A DNA stretch of 64,000 nt from Thiodiazotropha sp040506275 (GTDB lineage Bacteria; Pseudomonadota; Gammaproteobacteria; Chromatiales; Chromatiaceae): contig JBEVXD010000001.1 of assembly GCA_040506275.1 (NCBI GenBank), forward strand, positions 124,001-188,000. Reading direction: 5' to 3'. The notes under the pieces were generated by a model. It ran no database searches. It saw only the letters and a list, made by a program, of their open reading frames with translations, and had not been told where the DNA came from. Positions 26,987 to 35,401 of the stretch are shown one piece after another (position 1 is the stretch's first letter; every line of letters begins with the position of its first letter). The position numbers were made by a program, and so were the translations under genes.

Positions 26987-28006
26987 ATGGCACAAATACC
27001 TCTTATGTCCCAAATGATTGGTGAAAACTCATCTACTGCGATAGCCAGTGAGGGCGAGACAGAGCTGTTCAGCCTCTCAGCAGAAGGCATGGTTATCGGT
27101 ATTCCCTTCGATCGGGCATTGCAGCAACTGCTTACCCCTCAGGATAGTGAGGGAGCGGTGCAACTGTTTGCCATGCAAGTGCCGGTCGATGTGGAAAATC
27201 AGCCGCCACCTATGCCATCACTCACTCAGGATGGCAAGTTGTTGCCGCTGCCACAGCAGATAGACGGCAAGCCTTTGCCGCAAATCAGTGAACAACCTTT
27301 ATTGACAATGCAGGACTCAGAACTACCACCTCCTGTGACAGTCACGCTTACTTCAAAGATCCAAACAGAGGTTGCTGCACCAAAATTTGCCAATTTGGTT
27401 AACTATGCCAACATAGAAAAGCCTGTTGATCTACTCCCCCTTATATCTGCTGAGGGTAGTGATAGGCCTTCTGTCGAAGCCGCTAGAGGGAGTGATTCAA
27501 CATCTCCATTTTCACTCAATGCTTTGTCCCAATCAGCCTCTTCTGTAGTCGGTAATAGACCCTCCATTGCATTGCCTTTGAATACACCTGTGGGACAGCC
27601 GGGTTGGGATCAGGCCGTTGGTGAACGAATCCAGTGGATGGTCAACCAGAATGTACAACAGGCTGAGATAAAACTGACACCACCAAATCTTGGCCCTCTG
27701 GAGATTAAGATTTCTATACACAACGATCAAACCAATGTCACATTTATTGCTGCACAGGCACCAACGCGTGAAGCTCTGGAGTCCTCAATACCCCGTTTAC
27801 GTGAGATGTTTGGCGAAATAAACCTGAACCTGGCTAATGTGGATGTAGGGCAGCATCAGACTGGTGATTCAGGCCGTGAAGACGCATTGGAGGCTCAATC
27901 GGGTGGCCCGGGAGTCGAGAGCGATGCTTCAGTACAAGGCTGGTCATCCGATCTGGATACAACACGGATTCAATCAGGGAATGGCTTGCTGGATACATAT
28001 GCCTGA
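26987..28006 (+). CDS. Flagellar hook-length control protein FliK-like, orphan
   Basis: This 339-residue protein has a long proline- and glutamine-rich N-terminal part without fold features and a C-terminal Flg_hook-type domain of about 85 residues (QAEIKLTPPNLGPLEIKISI, then REALESSIPRLREMFGE), the part of FliK that switches export specificity once the hook reaches its length. The tail after that domain is low-complexity. No other flagellar gene is in the window, so it is an orphan copy. It could be the functional FliK or a paralogue with another role. Confidence 0.75.
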   Translation: MAQIPLMSQMIGENSSTAIASEGETELFSLSAEGMVIGIPFDRALQQLLTPQDSEGAVQLFAMQVPVDVENQPPPMPSLTQDGKLLPLPQQIDGKPLPQISEQPLLTMQDSELPPPVTVTLTSKIQTEVAAPKFANLVNYANIEKPVDLLPLISAEGSDRPSVEAARGSDSTSPFSLNALSQSASSVVGNRPSIALPLNTPVGQPGWDQAVGERIQWMVNQNVQQAEIKLTPPNLGPLEIKISIHNDQTNVTFIAAQAPTREALESSIPRLREMFGEINLNLANVDVGQHQTGDSGREDALEAQSGGPGVESDASVQGWSSDLDTTRIQSGNGLLDTYA

Positions 28007-28069
28007 GCCTATATATTAATCCTGAAGACGACATACTTAGTCGCTGGGTTAATAGTATCGCCACAATTC

Positions 28070-28092
28070 ATGGGCCTCGCTCTGAGGCCCAT
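28070..28092 (+). terminator. Hairpin after the FliK-like gene
   Basis: ATGGGCCTC and GAGGCCCAT form a perfect 9-base-pair stem with a five-base loop, 64 bases after the stop. No T-tract follows, so it is a hairpin or weak terminator. Confidence 0.45.
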
Positions 28093-28207
28093 ATCAAATA
28101 CCCTCCTTCTACTGACGCATTTTCACCATCTCTTAGTTCTTTTTTTTAATGAAAAAAATCCGGTGGTCATGAATATGAGCTAATTAGGTGCTGGATCAGG
28201 GGAATCT

Positions 28208-28385
28208 TGCCATAATCCTGAATCCGTGGGTTCATGACGGCACATAGCACAAGCTCTTGTTTCCCAAGCGGTTCAAAAAATGCCCGCTTAACCTATGGGT
28301 GAAGCTAAGATTTTTTGATCCCACTGGGAAACCAACATCTTACACTCTGTGCTCGCCATGAACCCACGGATTCAGGATAATTGCA
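28208..28385. repeat. 178-base imperfect palindrome, MITE-like
   Basis: The outer arms (28208-28236 and 28358-28385) share a near-identical core, ATCCTGAATCCGTGGGTTCA. Inside, TTTCCCA pairs with TGGGAAA, ATTTTTTGATCC-like and GTTCAAAAAAT-like blocks face each other, and the centre GCTTAACCTATGGGTGAAGC pairs with itself. The whole element could fold as one long hairpin. It has no coding frame. No target-site duplication is visible. This fits a palindromic miniature element or a repeat-type intergenic sequence. The rest of the 523-base gap holds nothing I recognise. Confidence 0.8.
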
Positions 28386-28529
28386 GACTTGTGAAAGAGC
28401 TTGATTAAGAACCAAGTTACTATTTGTGCTCCTTAAAACATAAACTGTTGTCAAAATTCAGTGTGTGTAGATGAAATATCCTGCACATTAAGCGAAAATG
28501 AGTGAAGTGATAGATATGCGGAATGGCAG

Positions 28530-28814
28530 ATGCGATTCATAAAACTATTTTTAGTGATCTTTATTATGATGTTCGGAGCTGTATTCGCCGTACTTAATTC
28601 AGATTCTGTGCCTGTAAATTACTATTTTGGCAGCCGGGAGCTACCTCTCTCTCTTGTGTTGACCCTGGTGCTTGGGGCCGGAGTGATTTTGGGGCTAGTT
28701 TCCAGTATGGGGCGAATCGTCGGGCTAAAACGAGAGATTCAGAGTCTGAAAAGACGTAGTGAGATGGTCAGCAAAGAGGTGAATAACCTTCGCGCATTGC
28801 CATTGAAAGAGTAA
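28530..28814 (+). CDS. lapA: LapA-family inner-membrane protein (DUF1049)
   Basis: This is a 94-residue protein with two transmembrane helices: FIKLFLVIFIMMFGAVFAVL at the start and a second one around LSLVLTLVLGAGVILGL, then a basic, helical cytosolic tail with KREIQSLKRR. It matches LapA (YciS), which works with LapB in control of lipopolysaccharide assembly. lapB follows 111 bases later and pyrF comes after it, the standard gammaproteobacterial order. Confidence 0.92.
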   Translation: MRFIKLFLVIFIMMFGAVFAVLNSDSVPVNYYFGSRELPLSLVLTLVLGAGVILGLVSSMGRIVGLKREIQSLKRRSEMVSKEVNNLRALPLKE

Positions 28815-28925
28815 CCTGTGTAGTGTTCATGGCGCTGACTTTATTATTATCTGTCCCAGGCTATTTCAATCCCGAGCTGTCTCTGACAGCCGATCAGGCT
28901 GGATTCGAGTACCAGGGAGCTGTAG

Positions 28926-30101
28926 ATGTATGAGATTCTGTTGTTACTACTGCCAGTCGCGGCCGCCTCCGGGTGGTATGCTGCAAGGCGGGGTATGGCA
29001 GTTAAAATACAGAAGCAACCGCCGGAGATCTCACCGGTCTACTTCAAAGGCCTCAACTACCTATTAAATGAGCAACCAGATAAAGCCATCGACCTGTTCA
29101 TTAAGCTACTTGATGTTGATAGCGACACAGTAGAAACCCATCTGGCTCTGGGTAACCTGTTTCGGCGCAGAGGAGAGGTCGAAAGGGCAATACGAATCCA
29201 CCAGAACCTAATTGCACGTCCGAGTCTGAGCAGAGAACAACGAGCCCAGGCTCTGCTCGAACTGGGACAGGATTATATGCGTGCCGGGCTCTTTGATCGG
29301 GCAGAAAACCTGTTCATCGAACTGACTGAGCTGAAACTTTATAATGAGCAGGCAAATGTCTTCCTGCTGGAAATCTACCAGCAAGAGAAAGATTGGAAAC
29401 GTTGCCTTGAGGTGGCTGATAAGATAACTGTCTCGCACTATCCAGCACTACCTAACTCGATTGCACATTTCTACTGTGAACTGGCTGAACAGCAGTTACG
29501 CCAGCAGAACATGGCCGCGGCAGAAGGCTACCTAAAACGCTCCCAGCATATGAAACGCAGTAATGTCAGAGTATTAATGCTTCAGGCAGAGATTGAATAC
29601 TCACGAGGAGATTGCCGTTCGGTAGTACGATTGTTGAGACAGGTCGAAGGAAGTGATCCGGCCTATCTTTCGGATACCCTGCCGCGGTTGGTTGAGTGTT
29701 ATAAAAAACTGGGCCAGCAGCAGGAGATGTATGACTACCTGCAACAGCTATATCAACGGCACCATTGTACTGAAGCGATGTTGCTGCTTACGGATATGAT
29801 TGCAGATTCCGAAGGGGAAGAGGCAGCTGTGCAAGCGGTGCTCGATCATTTGGCTGATACACCTGACCTGAAAGGATTAGAGCGTCTGGTCAGGCTTAAC
29901 CTGCAACGCAGTGAAGAGAGTCCCAGACAGACATTGGATGTATTATTGAGTTCGGTCACTAAATTACTCGACAAAGAGCCATCCTATCAGTGTGAACATT
30001 GTGGCTTCACTGCAAAAAAGATTCACTGGCACTGTCCCAGTTGCAAGACTTGGGGTGCGATTAAACCACTTCAAGGTTTGGGTAGAAACATCAAAGGCTG
30101 A
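28926..30101 (+). CDS. lapB: LPS assembly regulator LapB (YciM)
   Basis: LapB is an inner-membrane-anchored TPR protein that steers FtsH to degrade LpxC and so balances lipopolysaccharide and phospholipid synthesis. The 391-residue chain starts with one transmembrane helix, then runs of TPR repeats (for example LNYLLNEQPDKAIDLFIKLL), and ends with a rubredoxin-like metal domain with two Cys pairs, C-E-H-C and C-P-S-C. All three elements are intact. It lies between lapA and pyrF. Confidence 0.95.
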   Translation: MYEILLLLLPVAAASGWYAARRGMAVKIQKQPPEISPVYFKGLNYLLNEQPDKAIDLFIKLLDVDSDTVETHLALGNLFRRRGEVERAIRIHQNLIARPSLSREQRAQALLELGQDYMRAGLFDRAENLFIELTELKLYNEQANVFLLEIYQQEKDWKRCLEVADKITVSHYPALPNSIAHFYCELAEQQLRQQNMAAAEGYLKRSQHMKRSNVRVLMLQAEIEYSRGDCRSVVRLLRQVEGSDPAYLSDTLPRLVECYKKLGQQQEMYDYLQQLYQRHHCTEAMLLLTDMIADSEGEEAAVQAVLDHLADTPDLKGLERLVRLNLQRSEESPRQTLDVLLSSVTKLLDKEPSYQCEHCGFTAKKIHWHCPSCKTWGAIKPLQGLGRNIKG

Positions 30102-30150
30102 TGCTCCCCAGCTAACCAATAAATACTAAAACTGGTTAAGGATATTAATC

Positions 30151-30858
30151 ATGAATGAAACAGGCTCTAGGGTTATTGTCGCGCTAGATTTTCCGCAACA
30201 GCAACAGGCCTTGGATCTGGTTGAACACCTCGATCCATCACTTTGCAAGCTCAAGGTGGGCAAAGAGATGTTTACCCGGTTGGGTCCTCCGTTTGTCGAG
30301 CAGCTTAGAAAAAAGGGATACGATGTTTTTCTGGATCTGAAATTTCATGATATCCCTAACACTGTTGCTGCAGCATGTGACGCCGCTGCTGACTTGGGGG
30401 TTTGGATGATGAATATGCACGCATCAGGCGGACGAAGAATGATGGTGGCTGCCAGAGAGCGCCTCGAGAGTCGTTCCAGCAGACCTTTGCTGGTAGCTGT
30501 AACAATTCTGACCAGTCTTGGTGCAGAGGACATTCATGAAATCGGCTTCAATGGTGAAGCAGCTGAGCACGTTGTGCGATTGGCAAAACTGACCGATGAA
30601 GCAGGGCTTGACGGGGTCGTCTGTTCTCCAAGAGAGGCAACTGAGTTGCGACGTCATTTGAATCAGGATTTTCTGTTGGTGACACCAGGGGTTAGGCCCA
30701 GCAGTGCGGCCAAAGATGATCAGCGGCGTGTGATGACGCCTGCTGAGGCGATTGGTGCAGGTTCAAGTTACCTGGTGGTAGGGCGTCCAATCACGGCAGC
30801 AGACGATCCAATTCAAGCGCTGAAATCAATCAATGAAGAGGTTGCACAAAGCCTATAG
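30151..30858 (+). CDS. pyrF: Orotidine 5'-phosphate decarboxylase
   Basis: PyrF makes UMP from OMP. The 235-residue TIM-barrel protein shows VIVALDFPQQQQAL, CKLKVGKEMF, the catalytic DLKFHDIPNTV (Asp-x-Lys-x-x-Asp), and the phosphate-binding LVTPGVRP and LVVGRPIT. The gene follows lapB by 49 bases. The region between pyrF and galU (130 bases) shows no feature I can name. Confidence 0.98.
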   Translation: MNETGSRVIVALDFPQQQQALDLVEHLDPSLCKLKVGKEMFTRLGPPFVEQLRKKGYDVFLDLKFHDIPNTVAAACDAAADLGVWMMNMHASGGRRMMVAARERLESRSSRPLLVAVTILTSLGAEDIHEIGFNGEAAEHVVRLAKLTDEAGLDGVVCSPREATELRRHLNQDFLLVTPGVRPSSAAKDDQRRVMTPAEAIGAGSSYLVVGRPITAADDPIQALKSINEEVAQSL

Positions 30859-30988
30859 ACAGTAGATCTGATCCAGATATTCGGCGCAATCTCTGAATCA
30901 TCCATTGACAGTCTAAATCGGGCCCCATAGTCTTGAGCTTCCATATTCTCATGTTCACTTGAAACAGCTAGAAAATACAGGAGTAGTA

Positions 30989-31873
30989 ATGGTTAAAAAG
31001 ATTCGCAAAGCGGTATTCCCTGTCGCAGGTTTGGGGACACGCTTTCTGCCGGCAACCAAGGCCAATCCAAAAGAGATGTTGCCGATTGTGGACAAACCTT
31101 TGATCCAATATGCAGCAGAGGAAGCTGAAGAGGCGGGGGTTAGCTCACTGGTATTTGTTACTGGGCGAAACAAGCGCTCCATTCCTGACCATTTCGATAA
31201 AGCCTATGAGCTGGAAAGTGAACTCAAAGAGGCAGGTAAAACGGCATTGCTGGAAAAGGTTCAGAATGTCTTACCACCCGATGTCAGCTGTATCTATCTA
31301 CGTCAATCTGAGGCGTTGGGACTTGGACATGCCGTGCTCTGTGCAGAACAGGTGGTGGCCGACGAGCCTTTTGCAGTTATTCTTGCTGATGACCTTATAC
31401 GGGGTGACAAAGGTATCGGTGCAGTCGAGCAGATGGCAGAGATCTACGATCGCTATCAATGCAGCGTTATTTTGGTTGAAGAGGTGCCCTATGAAGAGAC
31501 CAGCAAGTATGGCATCGTAGAGGTGGAAGATGACGATGGAGAGACCGCAACCATTACCTCTATCGTAGAAAAACCAAAACCGGAAGATGCACCATCCAAT
31601 CTAGGCGTTGTGGGGCGCTATATTCTAACGCCACGAATTTTCTCACTGATCAAAGAGACTGGCCGTGGTGCTGGTGGCGAGATTCAGCTGACCGATGCGA
31701 TTGCTGAGCTGCTCAAGTATGAGAAAGTCAGGGCTTACCGAGTGAAAGGGAAGCGCTATGATTGTGGCAGCAAGCTTGGTTATCTTGAAGCTACCGTCGA
31801 ATTAGGATTGGCCCATGATGAGTTGGGCGAAGGCTTTAAGAGCTATATCAAGGATCTTGCAGAAAAGCTGTAA
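30989..31873 (+). CDS. galU: UTP-glucose-1-phosphate uridylyltransferase
   Basis: GalU makes UDP-glucose for polysaccharide and lipopolysaccharide cores. The 294-residue protein has the nucleotidyltransferase signature PVAGLGTRFLPATKANPKEM, then LPIVDKPLIQYAAEEA and the metal-binding ADDL. I start it at ATG 30989 because AGGAG at 30979-30983 is five bases upstream. The longer frame from TTG 30959 has no such site. A strong terminator follows directly. Confidence 0.97.
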   Translation: MVKKIRKAVFPVAGLGTRFLPATKANPKEMLPIVDKPLIQYAAEEAEEAGVSSLVFVTGRNKRSIPDHFDKAYELESELKEAGKTALLEKVQNVLPPDVSCIYLRQSEALGLGHAVLCAEQVVADEPFAVILADDLIRGDKGIGAVEQMAEIYDRYQCSVILVEEVPYEETSKYGIVEVEDDDGETATITSIVEKPKPEDAPSNLGVVGRYILTPRIFSLIKETGRGAGGEIQLTDAIAELLKYEKVRAYRVKGKRYDCGSKLGYLEATVELGLAHDELGEGFKSYIKDLAEKL

Positions 31874-31888
31874 TAACGGATTAAATTG

Positions 31889-31917
31889 AAAAAGGCCGCA
31901 TTGTTGCGGCCTTTTTG
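31889..31917 (+). terminator. Rho-independent terminator after galU
   Basis: GGCCGCA and TGCGGCC form a GC-rich stem with A-run on the left and T-run on the right, so it can stop transcription from both sides: galU from the left and the tRNA gene from the right. Confidence 0.93.
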
Positions 31918-31920
31918 GAT

Positions 31921-31995
31921 TGGTACTCCCTAGGGGACTCGAACCCCTGTTACCGGCGTGAGAGGCCAGCGTCCTAACCACTAGACGAAGGGAGC
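31921..31995 (-). tRNA. tRNA-Glu, anticodon CTC
   Basis: The minus strand folds as a cloverleaf: acceptor GCTCCCT with AGGGAGT, anticodon stem CTGGC/GCCGG around the loop CTCTCAC with anticodon CTC (reads GAG), T-arm AGGGG-TTCGAGT-CCCCT, and an encoded 3' CCA. It is the minor glutamate isoacceptor; the TTC isoacceptor usually lies in rRNA operons. Confidence 0.95.
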
Positions 31996-32077
31996 AGCTT
32001 CTTACGAAAGGCGGTATTATACTGACTTGGTTGCCAGGCTCAATGACCTGGCGAAAATATCTTTGGTGAATTGACCC

Positions 32078-33460
32078 TTGAAACAAGCTGCCAACTGGCT
32101 AAAAAAGAAGTTTTCCAGATTCGTTAGTGGTTCAATCCAGACATCTGGGCTGGACAGTGACGAACCTGTGTCAGCACTATTGATACCTAGAGATGAACAT
32201 ATCATTTCCCGCGCAAATATTAGTAAAAATGCGGTTAAGGTTCTTTATCGTCTGAGTAAATCCGGATATGAGGCCTATTTGGTCGGTGGTGGTGTTCGTG
32301 ATCTTCTACTTGGACGGGAGCCGAAAGATTTCGATGTGGCGACGAATGCCCTGCCGGAAGAGGTTAAGGAAGTCTTCAGTAACTGCAGGCTGATCGGCCG
32401 TCGTTTTCGTCTGGCTCATGTCCATTTCGGGCGTGAGATCATTGAAGTCGCTACATTTCGCAGTAACCGCAAAGAGTCTGACCACGATGGTGACCGCCAT
32501 ATGGAAAATGGCAGGATATTGCGGGATAACGTCTATGGCACACTGGAAGAGGATGCCCAAAGACGTGATTTGACCATCAATGCCCTTTATTACAGTGTTG
32601 ATAACTTTTCGGTAGTCGATTTTGCCAACGGTATGTCAGACCTGCAGCAAGGAATCATCAGGTTGTTGGGTGATGTGGAGAGTCGCTATCGGGAGGATCC
32701 CGTAAGACTTTTGAGAGCGATTCGGTTCGCTGCCAAGCTTGGATTTGTGATTGAGCCACAAACCGAAGCCCCGATGGCCAGACTTGCACCACTGCTTGAG
32801 GATGTCCCTTCGGCAAGGCTATATGAAGAAGTATTGAAGTTGTTTCTGGGCGGTGCTGCCCTGGAGAGCTTTGAAAAGTTAAGACACTATGAGTTGTTTG
32901 GACAACTTTTTCCTGCAACTGAAGAGGCGCTGTCCCACGAGGACCACGAGTTTCCTATCACCTTTGTTAGTCGTGGCATGGCAAACACCGACGAGCGATT
33001 AAGGCAAGGTAAATCCGTCACCCCGGCGTTTCTTTTTGCTGTGTTGCTGTGGGAGCCGGTCAGGCTTAAAGCTGAAAGGTTGCAGGCACAAGGCGTGCAT
33101 CCTGTGGAGGCGCTACAGAATGCTGCTTCTGATGTACTGTCTGAACAGAATCGGCGCGTCTCGATTCCAAAGCGGTTCAGTTACCCAATGCGTGATATCT
33201 GGCAACTGCAGGCTCGATTTACACAGCGTCAGGGCAATCGTCCTCAACGATTGATGACCCATCCAAAATTCAGGGCCGCATATGACTTTTTGTTATTACG
33301 TGCTGAATCTGGAGAGGTTGAGCAGGAGTTATCTGACTGGTGGACGCTCTACCAGGATGCAAACAGTCAGGAAAAACTCTCTATGACTGAGCAGGGAAGA
33401 CGAGGTCGGGGTAAACGACGCAGAAGACGTCGTAAGAAGCCACAATCTATCGATGAGTAG
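32078..33460 (+). CDS. pcnB: Poly(A) polymerase I PcnB
   Basis: PcnB adds 3' poly(A) tails that speed RNA decay. The nucleotidyltransferase core reads EAYLVGGGVRDLLLGREPKD with the catalytic DFDVATNA, then VGRRFRLAH-like IGRRFRLAHV, and the RNA-binding RYREDPVRLLRAIRFAAKLG. The C-terminal tail is very rich in Arg and Lys, as in E. coli. The start is TTG 32078; no ATG lies before the conserved core except far inside it. The order pcnB-folK-...-panB-panC is the usual one. Confidence 0.95.
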   Translation: MKQAANWLKKKFSRFVSGSIQTSGLDSDEPVSALLIPRDEHIISRANISKNAVKVLYRLSKSGYEAYLVGGGVRDLLLGREPKDFDVATNALPEEVKEVFSNCRLIGRRFRLAHVHFGREIIEVATFRSNRKESDHDGDRHMENGRILRDNVYGTLEEDAQRRDLTINALYYSVDNFSVVDFANGMSDLQQGIIRLLGDVESRYREDPVRLLRAIRFAAKLGFVIEPQTEAPMARLAPLLEDVPSARLYEEVLKLFLGGAALESFEKLRHYELFGQLFPATEEALSHEDHEFPITFVSRGMANTDERLRQGKSVTPAFLFAVLLWEPVRLKAERLQAQGVHPVEALQNAASDVLSEQNRRVSIPKRFSYPMRDIWQLQARFTQRQGNRPQRLMTHPKFRAAYDFLLLRAESGEVEQELSDWWTLYQDANSQEKLSMTEQGRRGRGKRRRRRRKKPQSIDE

Positions 33461-33467
33461 TTTGTAA

Positions 33468-33950
33468 ATGGTGGTTGCATATGTTGGTTTGGGCAGCAAT
33501 CTGGATAATCCAAAAAGACAGGTGGAAACGGCTCTGGCAGAACTCGCCAAGTTGAATGACACTTATTTGGAGCGCCACTCTTCCCTCTATCGCAGTAAAC
33601 CGGTTGGGCCACAGGATCAACCTGATTTCATCAATGCAGTTGCCAGGTTATCAACCACTTTGGAGCCTGAAGCTCTATTGGATGCCCTGCAGGCATTGGA
33701 ACAGAGTCATCACAGAATCAGGGGGGAAAGATGGGGGCCCCGAAGTCTCGACCTGGATCTACTCCTATATGGTAACCAGTTTATTAATACGCCCCGCTTG
33801 AAAGTACCTCATCCTGAAATCGCTAAGCGGAGTTTCGTTCTGCTGCCCCTCAAGGAGATCTCGCCAACAGACCTGTCTATACCCGGTGTTGGTGCTCTAC
33901 TGGAAATTAAAACTGACCAGGGGGAGGGTGAAGTTGAACGACTCGCCTGA
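33468..33950 (+). CDS. folK: 2-amino-4-hydroxy-6-hydroxymethyldihydropteridine pyrophosphokinase
   Basis: FolK transfers pyrophosphate to the pterin in folate synthesis. The 160-residue protein shows YVGLGSNLDNPKRQVETAL, SSLYRSKPVGPQDQPDFINA and the metal-binding RWGPRSLDLDLLLYG with two aspartates. It starts 7 bases after pcnB, and its 3' end overlaps the start of the nucleoside kinase. Confidence 0.97.
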   Translation: MVVAYVGLGSNLDNPKRQVETALAELAKLNDTYLERHSSLYRSKPVGPQDQPDFINAVARLSTTLEPEALLDALQALEQSHHRIRGERWGPRSLDLDLLLYGNQFINTPRLKVPHPEIAKRSFVLLPLKEISPTDLSIPGVGALLEIKTDQGEGEVERLA

Positions 33951-34587
33951 GATGCCTCAATTTCTTGTTGTTGAGGGTCCAATTGGCGTGGGTAAGACCA
34001 GTCTGGTTCGTCGCCTGGCTGAGCACTTCCAAAGTGAAACCCTGTTGGAGGGGGCAGAAGAGAATCCATTTCTACAGCGCTTTTACGAAAACCCTCGTGA
34101 AGCGGCACTACCGGCTCAACTCTTTTTCCTGTTTCAGCGCAGTCGTCAATGGAATGGACTAGTTCAGAACGATATGTTTCGACAACGCCTTATTGCTGAT
34201 TTTATGCTTGAGAAAGATCGCTTGTTTGCACAGATCAACCTGGATTCGGATGAGTTGGAACTCTATGAGCAGGTCTATCAACGCATGACTCTGCAAGCGC
34301 CACCACCAGATTTAGTGGTCTATTTGCAGGCTCCAGTGGATACCCTGATGAAAAGGATAAAAAAACGCGCCAGACCCGAGGAGAAGACCATAGATGCAGA
34401 CTACCTGAAACGACTCTGTGATGCCTATACAGATTTTTTCTACTATTATGATCGATCCCCCTTATTGATTATCAATGCTGAGGAAATCAATCCCTTGGAG
34501 AGGCAGAAGGATTTTGATTTGCTGCTACAACATATCAGTAGTGAGGGGCCGGACAGACGCTACCTGAATTCAATGATGTCTCTCTGA
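33934..34587 (+). CDS. Deoxynucleoside kinase
   Basis: This is a 217-residue P-loop kinase of the deoxynucleoside kinase family (dCK/dGK type), which phosphorylates deoxynucleosides for salvage. The P-loop reads VEGPIGVGKTSLVRRLA, the conserved hydrophobic LPAQLFFLFQRS and the ER-type lid RIKKRARPEEKTID are present, and DYLKRLCDAYTDFFYYYD follows. I choose TTG 33934 because AGGGGGAGG lies six bases before it. ATG 33952 would shorten it by six residues and has no ribosome site. Insertion between folK and panB, with overlap into folK, shows it is co-transcribed. The exact substrate is not readable. Confidence 0.87.
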   Translation: MNDSPEMPQFLVVEGPIGVGKTSLVRRLAEHFQSETLLEGAEENPFLQRFYENPREAALPAQLFFLFQRSRQWNGLVQNDMFRQRLIADFMLEKDRLFAQINLDSDELELYEQVYQRMTLQAPPPDLVVYLQAPVDTLMKRIKKRARPEEKTIDADYLKRLCDAYTDFFYYYDRSPLLIINAEEINPLERQKDFDLLLQHISSEGPDRRYLNSMMSL

Positions 34588-34600
34588 ACGAGTAAATCAA

Positions 34601-35401
34601 ATGAGTAGAAAAAACATTACAATCAGAAGCTTACTGGAAATGAAATCAAATGGTGAGAAGATCTGCACAATCACCAGCTATGATGCCAGTTTTACCCGGC
34701 TTATTGAGTCAGCCGGCATCGAAGTAATTCTAGTAGGTGACTCTCTGGGTATGGTGATTCAGGGGCAGGAGAGCACGCTGCCTGTGACACTGGAAGAGAT
34801 GATCTACCACACCCGCAACGTGGCACGTGCCCGACAACACGCTTTGCTGATTGCCGATATGCCATTCATGAGTTACCGCTCCCCGGAATTGGCTCTGGAG
34901 TCAGCGGGTCTGCTGATGAAAGAGGGTGGGGCTCAGATGGTTAAACTGGAGGGGGGCAATGTCCATTTAGAGACGATTAACCAGCTCTCCAGTCAAGGTA
35001 TTCCTGTCTGTGGTCATTTAGGATTGCTGCCTCAATCTGTACATAAGCTTGGTGGTTATCGTGTTCAAGGGCGAGATGAGCAGGATGCAGAACGGATTCT
35101 TGATGATGCCACTGCATTACAGCAGGCCGGTATTGATCTTTTAGTGCTGGAATGTGTCCCAGACAAGTTGGCCGCTCGTATAAGTCAGATATTAGAGGTA
35201 CCAGTCATTGGCATCGGTGCCGGGGTGGATTGCGATGGTCAGGTATTGGTGCTTTATGACATGTTGGGTATCAATACTCGACCTCCTAAGTTTGTTGAGA
35301 ATTTCCTCCATTCCGGGAGAACTATCGAAGAGGCGATCAAGGCCTACGCAACGGCAGTCAAACAGGGTAGTTTTCCCTCCAAAGAGCATAGTTTTACATG
35401 A
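34601..35401 (+). CDS. panB: Ketopantoate hydroxymethyltransferase
   Basis: PanB transfers a hydroxymethyl group to alpha-ketoisovalerate, the first step of pantothenate synthesis. The 266-residue TIM-barrel protein shows ITSYDASFTRLIESAGIEVI, VGDSLGMVIQG, the metal and catalytic region MPFMSYRSPELALESA, VKLEGG and HLGLLPQSVHKLGGYRVQG, and IGIGAGVDCDGQVLVLYDML. The stop overlaps the panC start in an ATGA junction. Confidence 0.98.
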   Translation: MSRKNITIRSLLEMKSNGEKICTITSYDASFTRLIESAGIEVILVGDSLGMVIQGQESTLPVTLEEMIYHTRNVARARQHALLIADMPFMSYRSPELALESAGLLMKEGGAQMVKLEGGNVHLETINQLSSQGIPVCGHLGLLPQSVHKLGGYRVQGRDEQDAERILDDATALQQAGIDLLVLECVPDKLAARISQILEVPVIGIGAGVDCDGQVLVLYDMLGINTRPPKFVENFLHSGRTIEEAIKAYATAVKQGSFPSKEHSFT

